Source: Blastocladiella emersonii ATCC 22665
Lineage: Eukaryota > Blastocladiomycota > Blastocladiomycetes > Blastocladiales > Blastocladiaceae
DNA: 64,000 nt
Assembly: GCA_025594325.1 (NCBI GenBank)
Contig: JANHCV010000010.1
Location: forward strand, 1,612,001 to 1,676,000
Direction of reading: 5' to 3'
Made by a program: the position numbers and the translations under genes. The notes below the pieces were generated by a model. It was given only the letters and a program-made list of their open reading frames with translations. It made no database searches and was not told where the DNA came from. This document shows positions 10,715-19,922 of the stretch, one piece after another. The stretch's first letter is position 1; the number at the start of each line of letters is the position of its first letter.

Positions 10715-10878
10715 GCACCTTTATTGTGGAACTCGAATCCCAGGGCTCGAGCCGCTGGTGTTCACCGCGGCGCTACGTCGCGCGCCCGCCTCCTCGGCGG
10801 ATCAGCGCGCCTCAGAAAGGACGAGAACAAGCGAGACGATGAGGCAGCGGGATAGTCGCAAGTGTGGATAAATTAGGT

Positions 10879-11193
10879 ACGAGGGACGAGGGACGAGGGA
10901 CGAGGGACGAGGGACGAGGGACGAGGGACGAGGGACGAGGGACGAGGGACGAGGGACGAGGGACGAGGGACGAGGGACGAGGGACGAGGGACGAGGGACG
11001 AGGGACGAGGGACGAGGGACGAGGGACGAGGGACGAGGGACGAGGGACGAGGGACGAGGGACGAGGGACGAGGGACGAGGGACGAGGGACGAGGGACGAG
11101 GGACGAGGGACGAGGGACGAGGGACGAGGGACGAGGGACGAGGGACGAGGGACGAGGGACGAGGGACGAGGGACGAGGGACGAGGGACGAGGG
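10879..11193. repeat. Perfect heptanucleotide array, (ACGAGGG)45
   Basis: These 315 bases are exactly 45 uninterrupted copies of ACGAGGG. The period is not a multiple of three, and the array has no stop in any of the six frames, so it creates long spurious reading frames (GTRDEGR or SLVPRPS heptads). The purine-rich G-runs could form quadruplex or triplex structures. It sits between two convergent genes. Confidence 0.97.
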
Positions 11194-11245
11194 TAGGGTA
11201 TGGTAGAGTAGGGTAGGGTAGGGTATGGTCGGGTCGAGGGGGTAT
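11194..11245. repeat. Degenerate TAGGG-type tract (telomere-like)
   Basis: Directly after the heptamer array the sequence becomes GGGTAGGGTA-type repeats with variants (TATGG, TAGAG, TCGGG). It resembles degenerate telomeric repeat but is not a clean (TTAGGG)n. It may simply be a decayed edge of the same minisatellite. Confidence 0.6.
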
Positions 11246-11302
11246 GGCAGACAAATGACAACCAGAAGAGCACGACGACCGCCGCCGCCGCCTCGACGGG
11301 GC

Positions 11303-12171
11303 TCACTCAGCCGCCGAAATCGACGTCGCGGCCGAGCTCGACGAACTCGACGCCGTGGTGGCGATCTCGAACGGGCACTGACGGACAAAGTCGCGCACGT
11401 CGACGGGCATGGCCCCGCACACGCCCTGCAGGTACTTGGCGAGCTGCGTGACCACCTTGGCGGCCGTGAGGGCGGGCGTCGACCCGATCTGGCCCGCGTC
11501 GGCAGCCTCGTCGGCCCCGTCGGCGGCGAACTCGGGGGCCACGATCACGTTGGCATGCGCGGCGGCGCCCGAGTCCTCAATCAGGACCATGAGCATGTGG
11601 TCGTGCGCGTAGGGCCACGCGAGCACCTTGGCGGGGCTCTTGACCAGGACGCCCCCGGGCTCCTTGGACGTTGCGTACTCGCCACCGGCGGCCCAGTAGT
11701 ACGGGACGCGCGCCATGGCGAAGCGCGCGCCCAGCCGGCGGGACAGGCACCGCTTGGCCGCGCCCTCGTCCATGGCGGCGGTCCACACCCCCACGTTACA
11801 CAGGCCGCTGTCGGTGACCGCCTCGACAAAGTGTCGGAGGTGCTTGTCCGAGACGTTGCGGAACAGCTTGCTCCACGGGTCTAGACGGGGCGATGGCGAG
11901 GACGAGCGGGTCAGCCGTCCGGTCCTGGGCGCGCGTGGACGAGGCGGGAGTCACGCGCGGGTCGAGGGCGTAGTAGAGCGACCGGAGAGCGCGCGGGGCG
12001 CCGATGTGGGTCACTCGGAGTGATCGCGGAATTGTCTCGCGGCTGCTCACGTGGTAGGCCGAGACGCGTCTCCCGTCTCCCTGTTTTCTCCGCCACGCGT
12101 CTCCCTTCTCGCACTCAACCGGGTCGAAAATTTGCGAGCGAGAGCGAGAGCAACAGCGGCGAGTGGAGCAT
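11303..12171 (-). CDS. FCP1/NIF-like HAD phosphatase-fold protein, 5' end tentative
   Basis: The exon 11880..11303 is secure. It reads HLRHFVEAV, then VGVWTAAMDE, KSPAKVLAW, MLMVLIEDS and ANVIVAPEF. This is the order of blocks in the CTD-phosphatase-like (NLI-interacting factor) domain after its first motif. The exon opens at a TAG acceptor with a CTGAC branch-like site. It needs an upstream exon ending in phase 1. The best candidate I find is 12171..12120 (MLHSPLLLSLSL..., GTTGAG donor), giving 209 aa. In no frame upstream can I find the catalytic DxDx(T/V) motif, which should precede HLRHF. So either the true 5' exons are unrecognised or the protein is catalytically dead. A Ser/Ala tail ends the protein. 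Confidence 0.55.
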
Positions 12172-15100
12172 GCCCGCCCGTCCCCACGCGTTGCACCAAG
12201 AGACGATACGAGCCTGGGCATCGCGGCACGCACCGCGGCGGGGCACCCGCCCGCGCTCGCCCCTCCTCCTCGCCTCGATCCGAGCCGAAAGCTGTGCTCC
12301 TCGCCACCCACCGCACACCACTCTATGACATCGACCCAATCACGCTGCTTCAGCCTCGCCGCCACCGCCAGCGAGTGCGGTCCGCCGACGGCGACGCGTC
12401 CGCATCGAGCCACCCTTGCGACATGGCGGGCATGAGCTCCGGCCGGCCGCGCAGCTCGCGGTTAAGTCCTCGGTCGCGGTCGACAACGAGGTACGCCTCG
12501 TCCGCGGGCAACTCACGCTCGGTGATCCGTGTAGACTCTCGAGAACATCATCCGCGCCATCCGCACCACCCTCCAGCTCTTCACGATCGGCTCGCGGTAC
12601 GGGATCGGGATCGGGATCGCGGCCACACTCGCTCGACGTGCATGCCCGACACGCCTTCAGAGTACGCACTGCCCTCCTGGCACGTGTCGGGAATATCGGC
12701 GAGCTATATTCATAGCGTCGGGTGTCGGGCGACTGGTCGCGCGGTCCCGCGCCACGAGCCGGGCTCGGCAGCGGCGGCGGGCATGAGCAACGGCCGGCCG
12801 CGCAGCTCACGGTCGAGTCCTCGGCCACGGTCAACAACAAGGTACGTTTCTCCCGTCTCGCGGCCGTCGTCGTGATCCGGCAACTCACGCTCGCTGATCC
12901 GTGTAGTGTAGATTCTCCGAGGACATCATGATCATCCGCGCCATCCGCACCATCATCCATCCAGCTCTTCACGATCGTCTCGCGGTACGGGATCGGGATC
13001 GGGATCGCGGCCACACTCGCTCGACGTGCATGCCCGACACGCCTTCAGAGTACGCACTGCCCTCCTGGCACGTGTCGGGAATATCGGCGAGCTATATTCA
13101 TAGCGTCGGGTGTCGAGCGACTGGTCGCGCGGTCCCGCGCCACGAGCCGGGATCGGCAGCGGCGGCGGGCATGAGCTACGGCCGGCCGATCAGCTCACGG
13201 TCGAGTCCTCGGCCACGGTCAACGACGAGCCACGGTCAACGACAAGGTACGCCACCTCCGACTCGTGGCTGTCGTCGCCGCGATTGGATCGGGCAAGGCA
13301 ACTCACTACTCGCTTGCGCCGACAGGTTTCCAAGCTCTCCGCGCCAGGTCGTCACCACCAGCAAGTTCACGCTCAGTGTCAAGTCCCACGCCCGGCGCAC
13401 GGTGAATCGTGCCTCTCTTCATCAAGGTACGCGCGTTCCGACCTGGCTGCGCCGTGATCCGGTAACTGACTCCCGTTTGCCGCGCAGTTTCATCAAGCTT
13501 TGCGCAAATCAGCAAGCCGTGTCCGCCCAGGTCGTCGTTGGCCTTCAACACGCCCAAGTGCCGCGAGTTACAGGTGCGGGCCACGTCTCGCGCGCCCTCA
13601 ACTTCCTCTTCATTGTCAACCATCAGCCATCAGCTATCAGCCGTCAACCCATCAACCTATCAACCCATCAACGCCCCCAACACGTCGTTGCCCAAGCTCC
13701 CGGCCTCACGCTCCTCATTGCCAAGGCTGTCGCGATCGACCACACCATCCTCGGGGAAACTTGCTGTACTCTGAGATCATATCATCACTTGTCGCGCCGT
13801 GTATACACTTCTCGGCCGTCACGGACGCGCTCCCCTTGTGCGACTCACTCTCTGGCCACGTCTCTGGCCGCGGCGCTCGCCCCCGCCCGTCGTCCTCTGA
13901 ATCCAGCCGGCAGCAGCCCTGTCGCAACTTGCGAGTCGCAAGCCAAAGCGCCGCCGAGCGGCTCTGGCTCCCCGCGCGCCGAGCTCGGCCAACACTGCGC
14001 TGCACGGTGTGATGGGCCGTTCAGCTCGCCTGCCTCGCCTCGCCTTGCCTCGCCTTGCCCTTCCAGCCGATCGCGCCGGCGGTACGGTGCTGCTGAGAGC
14101 TGAGAGCTGATCGCGCAGGCGGCAGGGCGAGCGAAAAGTAGTAAATACGCTCCCGATGGCCACCGCGCCGCCGACGCCGCGCTGCTTACAAGTACGGTAT
14201 GCCCGGCTTCTCATCGAATCGGATGATCGAGATGAGTGAACCGCCCGCTCGTCTTGAGCTTCGCGCGTTTATTACGATAATCGACGGCGACGAGCAGCAT
14301 CGCCTTCTGCTCTCTGCTGTTCGCGCAACACTACACGGACCCAGCGGTCGTCCTGCTGCTCGCTCCCTCGCGAGATTCCAGTGAAAAGAGGGAACCCGTC
14401 CGTCCGTGCGAGCGGCGCGCGCCGTTCGCACGGCACCCCGCACGAACGATTCCGCCCGGCAACGAGCAGCAGGGCGGCCGCGGGGTCTCCAGCGTGCGCC
14501 GAGCTCGAGCGAGCGGCAAAAGGGTTTCGTGGATCGAGTCGGCGGACTCGCTCGCGCCGTGCAAGGTCGCGGGCAGCAAAGACGGCTTATCGAGCGCTTG
14601 ATCCGTATTGCCCGTATCCTCGCCGCCCTGGCACTGGTGCTCCCACTGGCTGCCTCACTCAGCCTCGTAGCGCACGGTGAAGCCACCCTTGAGGCTTCGA
14701 GCGAGAAGACCTGGCCACCGCAGAACGGGTTGAGCCCGCAAACCGTGTGTACCGCCACATGAACGTGATGCGGTTCACGGCCGCGTCGCCAAACGCCGCG
14801 CTCCACCCACGGAGGGCAGGCAGCACGTCAACCGAGGCGTGGCGCAGAACGTCGAGGCCTACTCGGGATGCAGCGGCGTTTGAGCCAGCTGTCCGACGAA
14901 GCGGTCTGCCAGCGCACACACGGGTAGATGAAGGCGCCATGGACGACGTGTCCGGGCACGGACAAGTGTGTGGCGAGTGTGCGGGCGACCTCGCTGGCAA
15001 GCGTCCTCCGAGTCGCATTACTTTCGAGCGAGCGCGTCCAGGTGGCGAGGCTGAACAAAGATTCACGCGAGAAGCATAATGCGGCAAGTTGGATTCATAG

Positions 15101-15293
15101 TCTTCATGGTTTGGTGCGAGTAGCGTGCATGATGGGGCAGCAGAAGGGAGGGAGAGCGCGGGCCTACTACTACTCGAGGCCGCGGCGGTGGTCTCCTGCA
15201 TGCCCGCCTGCATGCTGCGCCTGCGGTCGTTATGTCGCTTTATCCCTCACGGTCACCCGCTCTCACCCTTCCACCACCCGCAGCCGCGCCATC
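12172..15293. other. Gene-poor region, no confidently supported gene
   Basis: Apart from the tandem repeat, about 13251-13650 on the + strand shows intron-like sites (GTACGCGCG...GCGCAG around 13428-13488). These join short frames in phase, but I can find neither a start nor a homologue. A CATCAGC/CATCAACC-rich simple stretch lies near 13620-13680. The - strand 14680-15060 has two adjacent protein-like frames (containing HGAFIYPCVRWQ and VNRITFMWRYTRF) offset by a frameshift, perhaps a decayed gene. The long open frames here are mostly by-products of high GC. Confidence 0.5.
12428..13250. repeat. Three-unit tandem repeat (351 and 388 bp, third unit partial)
   Basis: Units begin at GGGCATGAGC at 12428, 12779 and 13167. 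Each full unit carries, in order, a CCGGCCGCGCAGCTC block, a GTACG donor-like site, a GATCCGTGTAG acceptor-like site, a CATCCGCGCCATCCGCAC block, a (GGGATC)n stretch, a CGACGTGCATGCCCGACACG block and a TATATTCATAG element. Differences are scattered substitutions plus non-triplet indels. The first part can be read as an Arg/Ser-rich peptide (GRPRSSR...RPRSTTR) in all three units, but no single spliced frame works across units. A decayed repeated exon or repeated promoter is possible. Confidence 0.75.
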
Positions 15294-15809
15294 ATGGAAA
15301 CTCATGCAAACGTCGCAGCCGTGCCGACCTACGCGCTCCTCGAGGAGACGCTCGCCTACTACCGCGACATGCTCGACGGCGCGGACCCCACGGTGCTGGT
15401 CTCCTTCGGGTCGTCCCCGGCCGCGTCGCCGCTAGACCCGCGTCAGGGCGTACGTGCCGTCGAGTCTGTCGCGCACCCTAGCCATGTCATGGCCCAGATC
15501 CTGCTTCCGCGGCCGCTCCCGTCCGGCCGTCGCGGTGCAACGTGCGCGCTCGTCGAGTTCACGCCCGTGGGGTTCACCGTCGCTGACGTGGTCCCGTGCT
15601 ACGCGTCCAAGCCGGAGTCTGGCGTGTCGCTGTCGCCCGAGGACGAGGACGCGCTTGAGCTGGCAGCAAGAGATCTCGACGCGATGCGCGGGCGCACCTT
15701 CGACTCGCTCGAGGCGCTGTTTGACGTGGTGGGAGGCGCCGGCCACCGCGCGAACCTGGCGTCGGTCCTCGGCGCGCGGCTCGCGGCGCTGGCTGCCTCT
15801 CGGTCATGA
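15294..15809 (+). CDS. Small acidic protein of unknown function (171 aa)
   Basis: This is a single-exon frame starting METHANVAAVPTYALLEE. I do not recognise the family. It has an amphipathic N-terminal helix, a central beta-rich-looking part (around ATCALVEFTPVGFTVADVV), an acidic helix (SPEDEDALELAARDLDAM) and an Ala-rich C-terminal helix. No signal peptide or membrane segment is visible. It ends 122 bp from the convergent end of RPA135. The frame, composition and amino-acid balance look coding. Confidence 0.6.
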   Translation: METHANVAAVPTYALLEETLAYYRDMLDGADPTVLVSFGSSPAASPLDPRQGVRAVESVAHPSHVMAQILLPRPLPSGRRGATCALVEFTPVGFTVADVVPCYASKPESGVSLSPEDEDALELAARDLDAMRGRTFDSLEALFDVVGGAGHRANLASVLGARLAALAASRS

Positions 15810-15931
15810 ACCTCAATAGATCCTTCCACCGAGTTGATGATTGACTAGTGAACATATTTCAGATATGATGAGAATGACAAGACTACGACTAGCTACAACT
15901 CCTCGTCCCGCCGACCGCGTCGTGGCGGCGC

Positions 15932-18900
15932 CTACTTGACCTCGAGCTTGAGGCGGATGCCCATGGCGAGCAGCTCCGTGCACAGGTACCGGAACACGTA
16001 TGGGATCGCCACCACGTCCATGGCCTTGCCGTCGCCGCACGCCCGGCAGATCACCTCGCGCGGCGAGTACGAGTCCTGCGGCGGCAGCGACATGGCCGCC
16101 AGGAACGACCCGCACTTCTTGCACACGTGCGCCTGCGAGTAGTCGGAGCAGTTCATCAACCGGTCCTGCAGCAGGAACGACACGCCGTGGCCCAGCAGCG
16201 AGTCGCGCTCCATCTCGCCGAACCGGATCCCACCCGCGCGCTTGCGGCCCTTGACCGGCTGCATCGTCAGGTTGTGCACCGGACCCGTCGTGCGCACCTG
16301 GAACTTGTCGCTGACCATGTGACGCAGGCGCTGGTAGTACACCACGCCGAGGTAGATGTCGGCCTTGAACTCCTGGCCCGTGATGCCCGAGTACATGGGC
16401 TCGTTGCCAAAGTAGTTGAACCCGGCCGACCGCAACTGCTCGCCAAAGTAGTCGGCCGCGGGGTGGTCCTCGTTGAACTGGAACGGCGTCGCGTCCTGCT
16501 TGATGCCGTGCAGCGCGCCCGCCTTGGCCGCCATCTGCTCGACGAACATGCCAATCGTCATTCGCGACGGGAACGCGTGCGGGTTGATGATCACGTCGGG
16601 CACGATCCCCGTCTCGCTAAACGGCATGTCGGCCGCCGGCCACTTCTGCGAGCACACACCCTTCTGCCCGTGACGCGACGAGAACTTGTCGCCGATGACG
16701 GGCGGGCGCGGAATGCGCAGCTTGATGTGCACCTTGGTGCACTGGCCGTCGCCCGAGTCGTTGCCGAGCACGCGCACCGTGTCGACGTACGCGTCCTCGA
16801 GACCCTTGTACTTGGACAAGCGGTGCTTGCCCGTCACCTCGTCGATGATGCACGCCAGCGGGTCGCCCGTCTTGATGAGGGTGCCGACCGCGGGGAGACC
16901 GTCGGCCTCGAGCTTCTCGTGCTCGCCCAGCTCGGCGGGGAGGCCAAAGTACTTGGTCAGCGGGCCGGCGCGCCGGTCGCTGCGCCCGTCGTCGAGGCTG
17001 ACAATCTCCGACTTGTACACGGTACCGTAGCCGAACCCGCGCTCGTGGCTCGACTTGTTAATGATCATGGCGTCCTCCATGTCGTACGACGTGTACGAGA
17101 TGACGGCAATGACGGCGTTGGTGCCCATGGGCATCTCGTCCATGCCGTAGTGGTCGTGCAGCTTGGGCCGCACAATGGGCGTCTGCGGCGTCTGGATGCG
17201 GTACATCTTGTTGTCGGTGCGTCGCTCGATGGCCATGGCGGGGCTGCCCATGGTCTGCTTGCCCATCTGGCACTGGTACATGTTGCGCGGGGACTGGTTG
17301 AAGTCGGAGAAGGGCGTGAGGTTGGCCACCACCGACAGGATCGACGTGGGCGACAGCTCAATGTGGGTCGTGGTGCCGGGGACCACGTCCTCCTTGAGGC
17401 AGGCAATGTCCATGTACACCTGCTCGAAACTGCCGACGTAGTCGACGGCGTGCGCGTCCTCGTCGCCCTCGGCCGAGCCGGGCTTGGTGGCGCCGAGGTA
17501 GTTGACGGGGCGCACCATGCGGGCGGGGCACGCGAACAGGAACAGGCCTGAGTACTGACCGCCGTTGCTCAATGGGACGAACCCGATCTCGAGCTCGAGC
17601 GGCAGACCGTACAGGCCCTTGACCTTGTAGTCGCGCAGCTGCGCGGCCATCTTGGCGCACAGGTCGGGCGAGGCGAAGCCGAGCACCTTGCCGTCGAGCT
17701 GGATGCACAGGTCGCCCTCGGGGACCACGTAGCCGGGGAGCGCCGGGGCCATGCCGAGCTGGGTGAGCAGCGGCGCGACCGTGGACGCGTTGGCGGCGCG
17801 GGTGGTGATCACGCACGTGTGCGACAGGTGGTTGAGGAGACCGCAGGGCGCGCCATCGGGCGTGTGGACGGGGCACAGGAAACCCCACGCCTCGGGCAGC
17901 AGCTTGCGGACCGTAGTGGTCTTGAGCTCGGCGAAGAAGGCACCGCGATGCACGCAGCGGAAGTGCGAGAGGAAGCGGTAGTAGTTGAGCTTCTCGGCCA
18001 CGATCGTGTAGCCCGACATCTGCTGCAGGTCCATGCCCGTGCTGGTGATGATGTTGCCCGTGGCGAGGAAGTACTCGAGCTTCTTCCCCATGTCGGCCGG
18101 CACGCGGCCGATCATGCGCTGGATGTACTTGGGGTCGGAGAACTCGGAGGAGGCGGGGCGCAGGCGCACCTCGGTGTTGACCGTCTTGATGATCTGAAGC
18201 AGGTACTCCTCGAGCTTCTCCTTGAGGTAGGCACCGTACATGTGGCCGCCGAGCAGAATCTCCTGGTGCTGCGGCGAATCGGGGTTGTCCTGAGCGCACT
18301 CGCCGTTGGCCAGGGCGTAAAGCTTGCGGATCATGAAGACGAGCATGTTGTACTTGTCGCGCGGGTGCTCGAGGTGGACGAGCACGAGGCGGCGGATGAA
18401 CTCGAGGCCGTTCTCAATGTCGGTCGCGTCCTCGGGCAGGTTCATGAGCACGTGGAAGTGCTTGCCGAGGTAGGCCAGGCACGCGTCGCGCGTGTGCAGG
18501 GCGTGCGGCTTGAACGAGCGCAGCAGGCCCTCGACACTGCCCACGAGCGACGTGTTGCCCGTGTTGCCCTGGACAATCGAGTCGAAGATGGCCTTGTCCG
18601 AGTTGCCCTGGAGGGCGCGCAGGACGAGCATGACGGGGACGAGGAACTCCTGCTTGCGGTGGGCGACGCGGAACACGCACGACCCGTCCGTGAGGAAGTG
18701 CAGCGTGTTGGACTGCGACGTCTGGTCGGGGCGCACGCAGCGGATCTGCACACCGTACTGCGAGTAGGCCGGGCCGCGGTTGGTGAAGGACGGGCGGATG
18801 AGCGCGAGCGGGTGGTTGCGGCGGCCGACGATGAGCATGCGGATGAGACGCTCAATGCCGTTCACGATGAAGTAGCCGCCCATCTCCTCGGTCTCCTCGC

Positions 18901-19472
18901 CCTGCTTGCCGAGCTCGAGGGCGCCCATGCCGTACAGGTTGCACTTGTTGGAGCGGACCATGATGGGGATGGCGCCCATGTCGGTGGTGATGCGCTGCGG
19001 GGCGCCGTCGTTGAGCGAGACGCACAGCTTGGCCTGCAGGCGGCCGCGGTACGACACGAGGCGCTCGCGGCACTACGGGGGGAAGGCAATCGTGCGTTAA
19101 CTTCAGATCGCCGGCGTGAACCCTCCGCGATGGAGAGGAGCGCACCTCGGTGGGGTAGGTGAGGCGCTTGTCGGCCTTGGCCTTGTCCGGGATTGTGGGC
19201 TTGGTGAGCGAGAGCTCCTCGATCCAGAAGGTCAGCTTGTTGCCGAGGCCATCGTACTTGTCCGACTTGCGGTCAAAGGCGGCAAACTTGCCGACCTCGT
19301 TGACGTAGAGGTTGAGCAGCGAGTCGCCGTTGCCGAGGTCGGTCAGGTTGTTGAACGACTCGAGGTGCGGCGCAACGAGCGAGTGCAGGTGCGGGTACAG
19401 CGACGCGTTGGACGGCGGCGACTGCGCGTTCTTGGTCCGCTCGAGCGGCGCAAAGTGGTGCTGGACGCCCAT
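15932..19472 (-). CDS. RPA135: DNA-directed RNA polymerase I second-largest subunit
   Basis: This subunit forms the catalytic cleft of RNA polymerase I, which transcribes rDNA in the nucleolus. It has 1,155 aa (the yeast protein is about 1,200) in two exons, 19472..19146 and 19072..15932, with a GTGCGC...TAG intron joining YPTE to CRERLVSYRG. The Pol I rather than II or III identity is supported by the N-terminal SLYPHLHSLVAPHLESFN. Catalytic-core signatures include KFSSRHGQKG, and YNMLVFMIRKL matches the Pol I-type lobe. The C-terminal zinc ribbon has CxxC pairs at residues 1093/1096 and 1118/1121. ATG at 19472 is the first in frame. Its promoter is shared with VPS15, which is transcribed the other way. 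Confidence 0.97.
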
Positions 19473-19922
19473 GGCGGAGGCGGGGGCGGGTCGTCGTCGC
19501 AGAGCGTGGGGGGAGCGCGAAGCGGGCGGTTCGCGAACACGATGGCGACCAGGCGATGTGGCGTGCGTGCCCGTCAGCGTCTCGATGCAGGGACGTCAGC
19601 TAGCCGGAGCCCCATCGGCAGGCCGGCCGCGGAGGTCGCTGGTCCGCGGGCACGTCGAGTTCGAAGTTGTGGAGGCTCAGCTGACAGCACGTGGCCCGTC
19701 GCCAGCTGGCCCGCACGAATCGCCTGACGCGTCGCGTCGCGGCTTCGCGGCGCCGGCGCGCTCGGCGTTGGCGACCACTGCAACGGAATAAATTAGTCTT
19801 GACGCTGAATCTGCTCTCCACACTCTATGCATCTGGCCGGCGTGCCCGCTAAATAGCCCAACGTCTCGTCGCCGGCTGCCCGCCTGCCGCCCTGCCACCC
19901 GAAAGCGCCGCCACCCGCAACG
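19473..19922. promoter_or_regulatory. Divergent promoter region RPA135 / VPS15
   Basis: These 450 bp separate two head-to-head start codons. An AT-rich patch (GGAATAAATTAGTC, about 19788-19801) and a CTAAATAGC element near 19850 are the only TATA-like stretches. I see no supported gene inside. Confidence 0.45.

Noticed and set aside
10879-11193. CRISPR-like array
   Set aside because: Units are contiguous 7-mers with no spacers, and the genome is eukaryotic.
10802-11388. Long open frames across the heptamer array on both strands
   Set aside because: They are generated by the stop-free 7-bp repeat (GTRDEGR or SLVPRPS heptads), not by coding selection.
12928-14103. 391-codon open frame on the + strand
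   Set aside because: It runs through the tandem repeat, intron-like sites and a CATCAACC simple stretch with no conserved domain. Splice-like signals contradict it.
14659-15213. Possible - strand gene containing HGAFIYPCVRWQ and VNRITFMWRYTRF
   Set aside because: The two protein-like parts are in different frames with no usable intron between them, and I recognise no family. It is kept only as a possible remnant.
16127-17551. 474-codon open frame on the + strand inside RPA135
   Set aside because: It is antisense to a highly conserved coding exon. High third-position GC opens the opposite frames, and the product is Arg/Val/His-rich without homology.
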